Shown: piece after piece, positions 12,341 to 23,703 of the stretch
How the letters are laid out: each line of letters starts with the position of its first letter
Numbering within the stretch: position 1 is the first letter of the stretch
From: Odobenus rosmarus divergens
Lineage: Eukaryota > Chordata > Mammalia > Carnivora > Odobenidae
Direction of reading: 5' to 3'
DNA: 64,000 nt
Assembly: GCF_000321225.1 (NCBI RefSeq)
Contig: NW_004450267.1
Location: 211,316 to 275,315 of the forward strand
Translations under genes and position numbers: made by a program
Notes under the pieces: generated by a model
What the model saw: only the letters and a program-made list of their open reading frames with translations
Database searches by the model: none
What the model was told of the DNA's origin: nothing

Positions 12341-12357
12341 AAATAATACTAAGTCAC
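12341..12357 (+). repeat. Left target-site duplication of the twin-primed L1
   Basis: The sequence aaataatactaagtcac is repeated exactly at 14686-14702, on the far side of the L1. One more A on the left also matches, giving 17-18 bp. It begins at a TTT/AAAA context, the usual L1 endonuclease preference. Confidence 0.97.
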
Positions 12358-12402
12358 TCTTCTGCATGTGGATGTCCAATTTTCCCAACACCATTTGTTG
12401 AA

Positions 12403-13252
12403 GAGACTGTGTTTTTACCATTGGACATTCTTTCCTGCTTTGTCAAAGATGAGTTGACCATAGAGTTGAGGGTCCATTTCTGGGCTCTCTATTCTGTTCC
12501 ATTGATCTATGCGTCTGTTTTTGTACCAGTACCATACTGTCTTGATGATGACAGCTTTGTAATAGAGCTTGAAGTCCGGAATTGTGATGCCACCAGCTTT
12601 GCTTTTCTTTTTCAACATTCCTCTGGCTATTCAGGGTCTTTTCTGGTTCCATACAAATTTTAGGATTATTTGTTCCATTTCTTTGAAAAAAATGGATGGT
12701 ATTTTGATGGGGATTGCATTGAATGTGTAGATTGCTCTAGGTAGCATTGACATCTTCACAATACTTGTTCTTCCAATCCATGAGCATGGAAAGTTTTTCC
12801 ATTTCTTTGTGTCTTCCTCAATTTCTTTCATGAGTATTTTATAGTTTTCTGAGCACAAATCCTTTGCCTCTTTGGTTAGATTTATTCCTAGGTATCTTAT
12901 GATTTTGGGTGCAATTGTAAATGGGATCAACTCCTTAATTTCTCTCTCTTCTGTCTTGTTGGTATATAGGAATGCCACTGATTTCTGTGCATTGATTTTA
13001 TATCCTGCCACTTTACTGAATTCCTGTATGAGTTCTAGCAGTTTTGGGATGGAGTCTTTTGGGTTTTCCATATAAAGTATCATATCATCTGCAAAGAGTG
13101 AGAGTTTGACTTCTTCTTTGCTGATTTGGATGCTTTTGATTTCTTTTTGTTATCTGATTGCTGTGGCTAGGACTTCTAATACTATGTTGAATAGCAGTGG
13201 TGATAGTGGACATCCCTGCCATGTTCCTGACCTTAGGGGAAAAGCTCTCAGT
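12403..13252 (-). pseudogene. L1 ORF2 reverse-transcriptase region (inverted segment), broken
   Basis: On the minus strand this reads as the L1 ORF2 reverse-transcriptase part. The catalytic motif FADD is visible at 13084-13095. It is followed by the 'GYKIN' region, the 'YLGINL' region and '[12 protein letters not shown]' further down. One in-frame TGA at 12631-12633 interrupts it where L1 relatives have Arg; CGA to TGA is the expected CpG decay. Another stop, TAA, lies at about 12412. The frame is otherwise uninterrupted from 12415 to 13083, consistent with a young copy. In a complete element this encodes target-primed reverse transcription. It is non-functional here because it is separated from the rest of ORF2 by inversion. 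Confidence 0.92.
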
Positions 13253-14228
13253 TCTGGACCATTTCCTTACACCACACACAAAAATAGACTCAAAATGGTT
13301 GAAAGACCTAAATGTGAGACAGGAGTCCATCAAAATCCTAAAGGAGAACACAGGCAGTAACCTCTTCGACCTCAGCCATAGCAACTTCTTCCTAGAAACA
13401 TCACCAAAGGCAAGGGAAGCAAGGGCAAAAATGAACTCTTGGGATTTCATCAAGATAAAAAGCTTTTGTGCAGCAAAAGAAATAGTCAACAAAACCATAA
13501 GACAACCGACAGAATGGGAGAAGATATTTGCAAATGACATACCAGATAAAGGGCTAGTGTCCAAAATCTATAAAGAACTTATCAAACTCAACACCCAAAG
13601 AACAAATAACCCAATCAAGAAATGGGCAGAAGACATGAACAGACATTTTTCCAAAGAAGACATCCAAATGGCCAACAGACACATGAAAAAGTGCTCAACA
13701 TCGCTCGGCATCAGGGAAATCCAAATCAAAACCTCAATGAGATACCACCTCACACCAGTCAGAATGGCTAAAATTAACAAGTCAGGAAACGACAGATGTT
13801 GGCGGGGATGCAGAGAAAGGGGAACCCTCCTACACTGTTGGTGGGAATGCAAGCTGGTGCAACCACCCTGGAAAACAGTATGGGGGTTCCTCAAAAAGTT
13901 GAAAACAGAGCTACCATATGACCCAGCAATTGTACTACTGGGTATTTACCCCAAAGATACAAATGTAGGGATCCAAAGGGGTACGTGCACCCCAATGTTT
14001 AAAGCAGCAATGTCCACAATAGCCAAACTGTGGAAAGAGCCAAGATGTCCATCAACAGATGAATGGATAAAGAAGAAGTGGTATATATATACAATGGAAT
14101 ATTATGCAGCCATAAAAAGGAATGAGATCTTGCCATTTGCAACAATGTGGATGGAAGTGGAGGGTGTTATGCTGAGTGAAATAAGTCAATCAGAGAAAGA
14201 CATGTATCATATGACCTCACTGATATGA
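13253..14228 (+). pseudogene. L1 ORF2 C-terminal region, open but truncated
   Basis: A continuous open frame of about 325 codons covers the ORF2 C-terminal domain, with the landmarks '[18 protein letters not shown]', 'EWEKIFAND', 'RCWRGC', a Cys/Trp-rich '[19 protein letters not shown]', '[10 protein letters not shown]' and '[15 protein letters not shown]'. It ends at TGA 14226-14228. The Met at 13197 lies in the inverted segment and is not a real start. It has no native start, no ORF1 and no 5' UTR, so it is a dead fragment of a recently active family. The absence of stops supports youth. Confidence 0.93.
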
Positions 14229-14685
14229 GGAATTCTTAATCTCAGGAAACAAACTGAGGGTTGCTGGAGTGGGGGTGGGGTGGGAGGGATGGGGTGGTTG
14301 GGTGATAGACATTGGGGAGGGTATGTGCTATGGTGAGCACTGTGAATTGTGCAAGACTGTTGAATCACAGACCTGTACCTCTGAAACAAATAATGCAATA
14401 TATGTTAAGGAAAAAAAAGAAGATAGCAGGAGGGGAAGAATGAAGGGGGGAAACTGGAGGGGGAGATGAACCATGAGAGATGATGGACTCTGAAAAACAA
14501 ACTGAGGGTTCTAGAGGGGAGGGGGGTGGAGGGATGGGTTAGCATGGTGATGGGTATTAAAGAGGGCACGTTCTGCATGGAGCACTGGGTGTTGTGCACA
14601 AACAATGAATCATGGAACACTACATCAAAAACTAATGATGTAATGTATGGTGATTAACATAACAATAAAAAATTTAAAGAGAAAA

Positions 14686-14702
14686 AAATAATACTAAGTC
14701 AC
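14686..14702 (+). repeat. Right target-site duplication of the twin-primed L1
   Basis: This is an exact copy of 12341-12357, directly after the A-rich 3' end of the L1. Confidence 0.97.
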
Positions 14703-14814
14703 AAAAGAGGATAGTATTGAAATCAAACGTTTCACCTTAAGGAATTCTTCCAGAAATAAAATTCACTAAAATAAAATATGAATTTTTTGTACTAATAGAT
14801 GTAATAATAGCCAA

Positions 14815-15005
14815 GATGTATTGAGCACTTACTCAACATGAACATACTCATTACGTATTCCCCATAAGAACTGAACGAAGCCTATAATATCTTTATCCCC
14901 ATTTGACAACTGTCTAACCAGAGTCATGGTAAGAAAAGTATTTGTCCAAAGTTACATATGAAGTAGAGAAGCCAAGTTTTTGAACCCGGGCTATCTACCT
15001 CCAGA
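14815..15005 (-). mobile_element. MIR (antisense)
   Basis: It opens with 'attgagcacttactcaacat', then 'atctttatccccatttgaca', then 'tttttgaacccgggctatct', which is the antisense MIR order from tail to tRNA-like end. It is diverged, as expected for this ancient family. Confidence 0.75.
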
Positions 15006-17062
15006 GTTTTATCTTTCCTAAACCTCCTTTAATGTATTTTTAAAGATGGTGGAAGATGGGCAGTAGGGTTCATAGGGTAGAATAAGATCCAAGCTCTTCA
15101 CTCTTCTAGATTCATCTTCACCATATGGCCTCCTGCCACCACTCTACAGACTTTGGGCACAAGATGTCACAAATCCTGAGCTCCTCCTGCATTTTCCAAT
15201 CCATGAGCACATGATCAGGTTCTTCATACATGTTACTGCATTTTTCTTCTTTATAACCTTAATTGCCCCTAGGTATAGGTAGCACATTCTAAAGTAGCAC
15301 TAGATAAATGTGTGTTGAATTGGCTTGGCTTTCCAAAGATAAGAAATGCAAATTTCCTTAAACTCACATATTGGTGTCGCAAAGACCTGAAATTCCCTGT
15401 CAACATTTCAACTTTTGCCATGAAAGTGGATCAAAGAGTGATCTATATTGCTATCAGCTGAAAGAAAACTAATAAAAATATTATTAAACACTTGAATGTT
15501 AGCAATGTATAATATATAGAATATTAAGAACAAAAAATGAAGCTGATAATCATAGTTAATGCATTTGCATGCAAACTGATTTATAATATGCACACATAAA
15601 GATGGACCTCATGTCTTATAGTCACACGTATGCTACCTTTAGAATGTATATAACAAAATTTTCTTATATTTTCCTACATTTCAAGATGCTTTAAGCAATT
15701 AGTCTTCCTGTCTTATATGCTATGAATACACACAATTTTTTGGTATTTTTTCCATTTGAGATTTTTAGAAGGAAAGAAGCTTATATTTGAATATTTAATA
15801 TATAACCCTGTATTTGGTATCTAGTTTAACCAAATAACTCTGATTTCTGGGCTCTTTCTTCTTTGAGAGGCTCCTTTATTATAGTAGCCAGACACTTAGT
15901 CACAGCCTTCGGAACTCCATGGAGGCTGAGAAAATGTCTTATGAATAAGCAGGGTGTGGTTGGTAGAGCCCCGGGCAAGGAATAAAGAGACTTGCCTTGA
16001 ATGTTCAATCAATCACTCAACATCTTAGGGCAAATATTTGTTCATTTGTAAATTGGGGGATCTGTACTGCGTTCTTCAGCTCTTGTCTCCACCATTGTTT
16101 GATGGGGAATCTAGGAAACTCAATAGTACTAAAATTGCAGTCTGAAAAGCCAGAATGGTAATAACGTTTTGACACTGCTCCTTTCTTATGTGTAACTGTA
16201 GCTTGTGTTTTGGTGCATCAGCAGTTTATCCAGGAATCTGAAAGCACATGCACATGGCAGGAGCCCATTGTGTTAATAAGGATGTATGTTCAAGCTATGA
16301 AGTACGCAAAGAAAATCTTTTCTTCTTCTGAAAAATGTGAAGAATCAAAGTATGTTCTGAATTCTTTAATGGAAGCTCCTAGGTAGAAAATGGTTCTGGT
16401 CAAATCCCTTAGAAAGGAAAATAAATCTTACTTTCCCTCAGAGGTACCCTATGACAGCCTAGTTCTGAAGATGACTTCAGCCCAGAGTCCAGTATTTGTG
16501 GCACAAGAAAGCCAAGAAAAGGCCCTTTACTCAAAGCTGCAAGAAGAAGGAAAATAAGAAACCCAGAGTTAAGCATGACCATCCAGCTGGCACAAGCACC
16601 CGGGCCACAACCGGCTTTGGCAAGTCCTCATCCTCGAGGTCTCCAATGGCTCTGAGGCACTCACCACAAGAAAATCATGGGTTTTAAAACACAAGAATTA
16701 AAGAACACATTGATGTAATTTTGGTGCAGGAGCATTTAGAGAAATGTGTGTTTGTCTTTGAAGGTTGGCTAACCTTGGGAATGCTTCAGACCTGTAATGC
16801 CTGGGAGTTGATTCTACCATCCTTCAAAAGATCTGCAGTATTAACCATCCCCAAAGTGCAACCTTGAGTCTTTGCCCTTCTCCTGCTCCAGGTCCGGGAG
16901 GAACAGTCTGTACCCAAGCTTCTTTCTTAAATCAGAAGTATCTTTATGCATATAAACTGATCACCTAGACTCTTGGAGTAACTAGAAAATGAAACTAGTT
17001 CTTGAACTTACTTGGAAGAGTTTCTCTCAAGCGATTCTAATCTGTTTGAGTCCTTTATGAGG
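15006..17062. other. Unassigned sequence
   Basis: No gene was recognised. A 63-codon Lys/Arg-rich open frame at 16496-16687 (plus) has no homology I can identify. The surrounding text (16440-16930) looks neither like a known retrocopy nor like a conserved exon. Confidence 0.4.
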
Positions 17063-17560
17063 GAATTTTAAGAATGCCAACCTTGTAAAATAGCCATTTG
17101 TTTTGCGAGAAAAATGGGTTTATTTGGGAATAGCAGAGAAATTGCAATTTGGGACATGCAAGCTATGGCAAACCATAAACAAGTCTGGAGATCAAAGGAG
17201 GGGAGCATTACTTTATAGAGAAAAGGGTGGAATTGGGAGCAGTTCTTTGAACAAAAGTCCATTGGAGGAACGCAAGAGTTCAGGGTGATGCCAGTTTCTC
17301 GCTGGCTGTGTTGCAGTATTATTGGCTGACCTGTTGCTGGGTGAAGAGAAATTCCTCCTTTCTCCTGCTGGAATACTAAAGTAGGCTTCTTCCCATCAGG
17401 AATGCAAGGTATGTCTCTTCCTGTTTGCATCTGCAACTGATGAAGAGTGGTAGGGCTTGAGAACTCCCCCTTCTGGCCTCCAGACTCCATTTTAAATGAG
17501 ATTTCCTCAGTTCAGTTTCACAAGTTCTTCCAGATAATGAGGCAAATACTTCTCTCTTTA
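17063..17560 (-). mobile_element. Possible antisense LTR remnant
   Basis: The run 'gggtttatttgggaatagca', 'aacaagtctggagatcaaag' and 'ggcttgagaactcccccttc' resembles old mammalian LTR sequence read antisense. I cannot name the family or fix the ends. Alternative: unique DNA. Confidence 0.3.
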
Positions 17561-17750
17561 ATCCCACCAACCCATTCTTGTTCTTCCCCTAAGGACCACA
17601 AAGAATAATCTATCCTCTTTGCTACACACCCTCCTCCAATCCGTTTTCCAGAATAAATATTCCAGTTCTTTCCCCTAACATCATGGTGTCAAGTACTTCA
17701 CCATCCTAATTATTCTTTCCTGCATGTGCCCAGTTTAATTTTCATCTTTT

Positions 17751-17944
17751 TTTTCAAAGATTTTATTTACTTATTTGAGAGAGAGAGAGAATGAGAGATA
17801 GAAAGCACAAGAGGGTAGAGGGTTAGAGGGAGAAGCAGACTCCCTGCTGAGCAGGAAGCCCAATGTGGGACTCGATCCCGGGACTCCAGGATCATGACCT
17901 GAGCCTAAGGCAGTCGCTTAACCAACTGAGCCACCCAGGCGCCC
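17751..17944 (-). mobile_element. CAN-SINE (antisense), first of a tandem pair
   Basis: Order: TTTTCAAAGATTTTATTTAC, GA-rich block, 'gggactccaggatcatgacc', 'gagccacccaggcgccc'. It is preceded by 'ttcatctttt' at 17741-17750. The same string recurs directly after it at 17945-17954, so the two flank it as a target duplication. Confidence 0.95.
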
Positions 17945-17954
17945 TTCATCTTTT

Positions 17955-18139
17955 TTTTTAAAGATTTTATTTATTTATGAGACAGAAAGAGAGGGAGAGC
18001 ACAAGCTGGGGGAATGGGGGAGGGAGAAGCAGACTCCCCATTGAGCAGGGAGCCCAATGTGGGACTTGATTCCAGGACCCTGGGATCATGACCTGAGCCG
18101 AAGGCAGATGCTTAACCGATGGAGCCACCCAGATGCCCT
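17955..18139 (-). mobile_element. CAN-SINE (antisense), second of a tandem pair
   Basis: Poly(T) is followed by AAAGATTTTATTTATTTATG, a GA-rich block and 'gagccacccagatgcccta'. It is more diverged than its left neighbour and flanked on the right by 'attttcatcttt' (18141-18152). The left SINE therefore probably inserted later, into this copy's own flanking duplication. Confidence 0.94.
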
Positions 18140-18152
18140 AATTTTCATCTTT

Positions 18153-19260
18153 CTAAAATACTTGCTGTAATTTTTAAAAATATTTTGTCTAGGTTGCCTT
18201 GAAATATTTGTATAAAGTAAAGCAGAATCTTGATGCCTTATAAAGTGGATTTACCCATAGAACTCTGGTTCATTTCTAGGTCTTAGAATTAATTTCTGCA
18301 TCAAAAAAGTTAATCACCTGATCTCAGTTATGACACTCCTCTCTCCAGTAGCCATCATCTGAAATTACACCAATTAGCTTTTAGAAATCTAAGATCTATT
18401 CACAATCCTTCCTTGTGTTATGCAATGTGTTTAAGAGATAAATTACGATAAACATTGTCTAAAATATGTGGTTTGGTACTGTAAGTCCAGATTCTTAAGA
18501 TTTGATTAGATGGCAATTTAGACATCAACAGCTCTCTCCCCCTCTGTTTGGAAATGAGGAATGGAGGACTCAGAGGAGCACCAGGCTTGCCAAAGCACTA
18601 GCCTACAACCTCAAATCATTGCAAGAACTAAGATCTTTTCCTCCAATCCAAAACTCCTTCGTAGGAACCGTTTGTGTCCAGACTGCCATACACTGCAATT
18701 AGATTCAAATGCTGACTTAGTTTGTTAAATGACCCACCTTCCAACATGTGCAGAGATAGGACATAACCATAAAACACATTATTATGTTATTAATAAACAT
18801 GACAATACCACATAAGCAAAATGTTATAAGAAATAGCACATAAGACACTAGTTTATGGTCAAAATCGTAAAAGAAATACTGTATATAGAAATAACACATA
18901 TAGAAAATGGCAACTCATTTCCATGTCTAGAGAATCTGCCTTTGAAAGGGTCACCTTTCAGTGACCAAGTCTAGGTACGGAATTGTTTCTAGATGCTAGT
19001 TCCCTAGTTCAAAACTAGCTTACGAGGTACTAATGTTTCATACTACACATGAGGTAATCTTATTTCTGTTAACTATGCTGCATAATTAACTCAAACCTTA
19101 GTGGCTTAAAATACCAATCATTTGTTTTCTCTGTGTGTAAGATATTTGAGGATCCTCACTGAGGATAGCTTACTTCTTCCACATGGTGACAGGTAGGTCC
19201 TTTTTCGGTCCCTTTCACCTAGAACATCGGCTCAACTAGAACACTAATTATGTCATTCCT
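18153..19260. other. Unassigned sequence
   Basis: No gene was seen. About 19070-19250 ('cttagtggcttaaaata') resembles an old dispersed repeat that I cannot name with confidence. Confidence 0.4.
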
Positions 19261-19261
19261 T

Positions 19262-20580
19262 TCTTTCTTTTTTTTATTCTTTTTAATGTTATGTTAGTCA
19301 CCATACAGTACATCATTAGTTTTTGATGTAGTGTTCCATGATTCATTGTTTGTGTATAACACCCAGTGCTCATTACAACATGAGCCCTCCTCAATACCCA
19401 TCACAGGACTAACCCATTCCCCCAGCCCCCTCCCCTCTGAAACCCTCATATTGTTTCCCAGAGTCCATAGTCTGTCATGGTTTGTCTCCCCCTCTGATTT
19501 CCTCCCCTCTTCAGTTTTCCCTTCCCTCCCCTAATGTCCTCTGTGCTATTCCTTATGTTCCACATATGAGTGAAACCATATGATAATTGTTTTTCTCTGC
19601 TTGACTTATTTCACTTACCATAATCCCCTCCAGTTCCATCCATGTCAATGAAAATGGTGGGTATTCATACTTTCTGATGGCTGAGTAATATTCCATTGTC
19701 TATATGAACCACATCTTCTTTATCCATTCGTCTGTTGAAAGGCATCTCGGCTCCTTCCACAGTTTGGCTATTGCAGACGTTGCTGCTATGAACATTGGGG
19801 TGCATGTGGCCCTTCTTTTCATTACATCTGTATCTTTGGGGTAAATACCCAGTAGTGCAATTGCTGGGTCATAGGGTAGCTCTATTTTTAACTTTTTGGG
19901 GAATCTCCATACTGTTTTCCAAAGTGGCTGTACCAGCTTGAATTCCCACCAATAGTGTAAGAGTGTTGCCCTTTCTTCACATCCTCTCCAGCATTTGCTG
20001 TTTCCTGCCTTGTTAATGTTTGCCATTCTAACTGCTGTAAGGTGGTATCTCAATGTGGTTTTGATTTGAATTTCCCTGATGGCTAATGATGTTGAACATT
20101 TTTCGTGTGTCTATTAGCCATTCATATGTCTTCTTTGGAGAAGTGTCTGTTCATGTCCATTTTTTGACTTGATTATTTGTTTTTTGGGTGTTGAGTTTGA
20201 GAAGTTCTTTATCGATCTTGGATACCAGCCCTTTATCATAATGCCATTTGCAAATATCTTCTCCCATTCCATGGGTTGCCTCTTAGTTTTGTTGATTATT
20301 TCCTTTGCTGTGCAGAAGCTTTTTATCTTGATGAAGTCCCAAAAGTTCATTTTTGCTTTTGTTTCCCTTGCCTTTGGAGATGTGTCTTGAAAGAAGTTGC
20401 TGTGGCCAATGTCGAAGAGGTTACTGCCTATGTTCTCCTCTAGGATTTTGATGGATTCTATCTTACATTGAGGTCTTTCATCCATTTAGAGTTTGGCTTT
20501 CTGTATGGTGTAAGATAATGGTCGAGTTTCATTCTTCTCTATATAGCTGTGTCATTTCTAATTTGTTGAAAAATAGTTTC
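19262..20580 (-). mobile_element. L1 3' part (antisense), moderately diverged
   Basis: On the minus strand the ORF2 C-terminal region is visible in two blocks, 20114-20485 and 19700-20053. They carry the same landmarks as the young L1 at 13.3-14.2 kb ('[11 protein letters not shown]', '[20 protein letters not shown]') and are separated by a frame break. A carnivore 3' UTR follows, ending near 19270 in 'gatgtagtgttccatgattc' read on the plus strand. It is 5' truncated near 20580. Substitutions and frame breaks make it older than the twin-primed copy. No clean target duplication was found. Confidence 0.93.
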
Positions 20581-20867
20581 ATCTTTCTAAATGTATTTCT
20601 TTGATTATTAATTAGGTTTATTTTCATGAGTTTCCAAGGCATACAGTAAAATATTTTCTAAAAGTGGACATTTAATCACCTCTTACATATACACATATCA
20701 CACTTATATGTCTATATATACACATATTCACACATAAAACCAGAATTTTAGCAATAGTTACTTTCGGTCCTTGTTGATAAGTCATGAGTGATTATTACTT
20801 GTATTTTTTCCTATATATTTCTTAAACTTCTCTATGATTAAGATGATTATATGAAATTATCCAAGAA

Positions 20868-21056
20868 GGGTACCTGGGTGGGTCAGTCAGTTAAGTGCCC
20901 AACTCTTGATTTCAGCTCAGGTCATGATCTCTGGGTCCTAGGATCAAGCCCTGCCTAGGGCTCTGTGCTCAGTGGGGAGTCTGCTTCAGGATTCTCTCTC
21001 TCCCTCTGCCCCCACCCCTACTCTCTCTCCATTTCAAATAAATAAATCTTTAAAGA
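20868..21056 (+). mobile_element. CAN-SINE (sense), older copy
   Basis: Head 'gggtacctgggtgggtcagt', 'cagctcaggtcatgatctct', CT-rich block, AAATAAATAAATCTTTAAAG tail. Diverged head; no clear duplication. Confidence 0.92.
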
Positions 21057-23570
21057 AAAAACAATTATACAATAGAATATTGCTGTCCTTAGAATTCATT
21101 CTTAGGATCATATTACAATGATTTGTTCTCAAACAATTTGAAAACCTCACTAGAAAAAAAAAAATCTCAAATAAATGGACCTAAGTGGGACCTGTCTGTA
21201 CTCATTATTAGTTGGATTTGATAGGCATGGTCTAGCGTGTCTGTTGTCTGATGGAAAATAGAAGTATAGACTTCTTTAACAATCACTGAATGCTGCCTCC
21301 CCACTTCAACATAAGTACCCAGAATAGGGTATAGAACCTGCCACTTATTTTCAAATAAAGCTGGTTTGGATCAAGTTCTTTTATTCTGACACTACTTCAG
21401 CTGTAAACTTCCTGGGCTGTAACTGTAGTGAACTGGTTCTTTTCCTTTTCCTTTTCTTAGTTACATACTCTATCAACTTTCCTTCTCAGCTAGGCTCTGG
21501 TATCTGCTTCCTATAATCACTTCTGCTCCATCCTTGAACTGCCAGCTTGCCTTGGCAACTTGCTCTGTGTCCACTCCTTCCCAAGGAAACACTTTGAATC
21601 CCAGCCAGGATTTCATCTTTGAAGCTTTGATCTTCAAACCCCCATCCACTCCATGGGATATAGTCTTTACTCATTCATTACCTATAAATTGGATCCTTCA
21701 AAAATTGTAGCATAAATATCACATCAGTTATTTGTATCTGTTTCTTATCATCCCTTATAGATGGTGAGCTTTTGATGATAGTAAGGGTGCTGAACATGTT
21801 TTAACCATCTTTCTGTGATTCATGATGTCCATCCAGCTGTACTTTGCTCAGCGTATATTTGGCTGAAAGAATAAATGATTGGCTATGTATCAAAAATTGG
21901 ATGGTCCATCCTAAAAAAATTTGCTTCTTATAAATCACAACTTATTCTTAGTAAGCTTGGGTGACTAAGAGAAGGTAATTAATAAGATAAGTTTCACTAT
22001 TGAAAATTAAATACTCACAGGCCTCTGTTTTCACCTCAGAGGCCCACTGAGGACGTTGGTCATCCTGAGAGGAGTGTGCGCACACACTACCGGTCAGCTT
22101 CCCCTGGGGCCTTAGAATTAGAAGGGAGCTGCTAAGAAGTTCTGGAGAGGTCTTGAAATGAACAGTTTCCAGCTGTGACCAAGTGCCCGTGTTGCTTGGA
22201 AAAGAAAAAGACATGATATCTGTGTTTTCTTCTCCCATCCTGATCCAAGAGTATACCCCGCCGTTTCTGTTGGCAAATGTACATGGCTTCCCACAGGGAG
22301 CTCACGACAATCCTCTCATCCTGCTTCAGCGGCCTCCAGGAAGACCATTGCTCTCCACCTCCCCACCTGCCCTGGAGGTGAGTGGGAATTCTTGCCCTTT
22401 CTTTACACATCATCCCCTGCACTCAGAGCGTAGAAAGGTGTCTCCTGGGGTCCCAGCAGAGGGAACACCACCTACTCACATTCGTAAGCACATGTTTGTA
22501 TCCAAGAGAACATTCTTTAAGCAATGGATTTGTATCCTGGGAAGGGCTTCTTTTTTCTCCCTTTCTCTCTCTCTCTTTCTTTTCTTTGTATTCGTTTGTT
22601 TATTCTTAGGTAGTGAAAAAAGGAAAACAAAAAGACAGTTGGATCCGTTATTTTTCCCCTGTAATAAAATCATTCAGAATGCTCGGAAAAAAATTAAAAA
22701 AAATAAGATAAGTTTCAGAGGCAGCAATAGTAGAGGGGGCATCCTGATTTATAGAGGAAAATCATTTCATTTTTCTATGCGTCTAAAGTTACTTACCCTG
22801 AAGTTCCATGAAAAGTCACTTTCCCTTTCCAGAACTCAGTTTCCATATCTATAAAAAAAACAAGCCAGTCTTCATGACCTCTTGTTGTTGGGACATTTTT
22901 GAATTCCATGCTTAGATTTCATTCAGTCATGACCTAAAAGGAACCTGAACATCTGGATCATCCCTAGAGCCAAATGAGCTTTAAAGCCAGGGGCTAGATT
23001 AGATTTAAAGAGGTCTCAATTGCTCTTTCCTGGATCTGCACACTTGAGCCCTTGTAAGAATGAAATTGCACTCTACAGCTGTTGAGCTCAAATTAACTTC
23101 TTTTGAAATGATCTTATATTCACTCTGCTGATTTTTCTTTTTTAATGTCTATTAGATTTAGTATTTCAGTGGTATTCTGCTACTGTAAAATAAACTGTTC
23201 TAAAGTACACGAAATAAATGTGTATAAATTAAATCCATTTTCTAATGGAATGACACTGCAATTTCCAAGATTAGGTCGTTTTATTACTGATTAATATTCA
23301 AGGGGAATATTTTTGAAGCTAAAGTTTCTTTGATAGCCAGTCTTTTAACATCTGTTAAAACAAAGAGGCAAATGTATTAAACATCTTCCCTTAGAGTGAT
23401 TCTTTAGGGAAAATCTCTAGTTATTGGAAGACAACTCCTAAGTAATCAACTCTATACATTTGAATGTTAATATTTCTGACATCTTTAAATTAGAAGATAT
23501 CAGAACATCTGTTACAATAGCTCCAACTGAATCTTTTGTATGGTCCTGAAATAAAAACATTTGGTTGCAG
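21057..23570. other. Unassigned sequence with a GC-richer patch
   Basis: No recognised gene. A GC-richer stretch at about 22010-22480 carries overlapping open frames on both strands. The longest is 223 codons (plus, 22183-22854), with a donor-like 'ggaggtgagt' at 22374-22383. The frame's 3' half runs through T-rich, low-complexity text, so I do not call a protein. Confidence 0.4.
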
Positions 23571-23703
23571 GAGCACCTGGGTGGCTCAGTCCATTAAAGT
23601 CTGACTCTTAATCTCAGCTCATGTCTTGATCTCGGGATCATGGGTTCAAGCCCTGTGTTGGTCTTCATGCTGGGCTTGGAGCCTACTTAAAAAAAAAAAA
23701 AAA
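23571..23703 (+). mobile_element. CAN-SINE (sense), shortened
   Basis: Head 'ggagcacctgggtggctcag', 'ctcatgtcttgatctcggga', then an early jump to the A tail. It lacks most of the CT-rich block. Confidence 0.9.

Larger units (their letters stand above)
12358..14685 (+). mobile_element. Young L1 with 5' inversion (twin priming)
   Basis: The right part (about 13253-14685) is sense L1: the ORF2 C-terminal region, then a carnivore 3' UTR with two G-rich blocks, ending in AATAAAAAATTTAAAG. The left part (12358-about 13252) is inverted and carries the upstream ORF2 region. The inverted part ends in ORF2 exactly where the sense part begins, with the junction at 13251-13254. One 17-18 bp target duplication encloses both, so this is a single insertion made by twin priming rather than two L1s. 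It is 5' truncated and cannot move by itself. Confidence 0.96.

Noticed and set aside
13085..13564. 159-codon minus-strand frame crossing the L1 junction
   Set aside because: It is the antisense shadow of the sense ORF2 segment joined by chance to the inverted segment; not a real protein.
13197..14228. 343-codon plus-strand frame as a host gene
   Set aside because: It is the C-terminal part of L1 ORF2. The first codons belong to the inverted L1 segment, so the Met is accidental.
16496..16687. 63-codon Lys/Arg-rich frame resembling a nucleolar or ribosomal protein tail
   Set aside because: No family could be named, there is no poly(A) or target duplication nearby, and basic composition alone is weak evidence.
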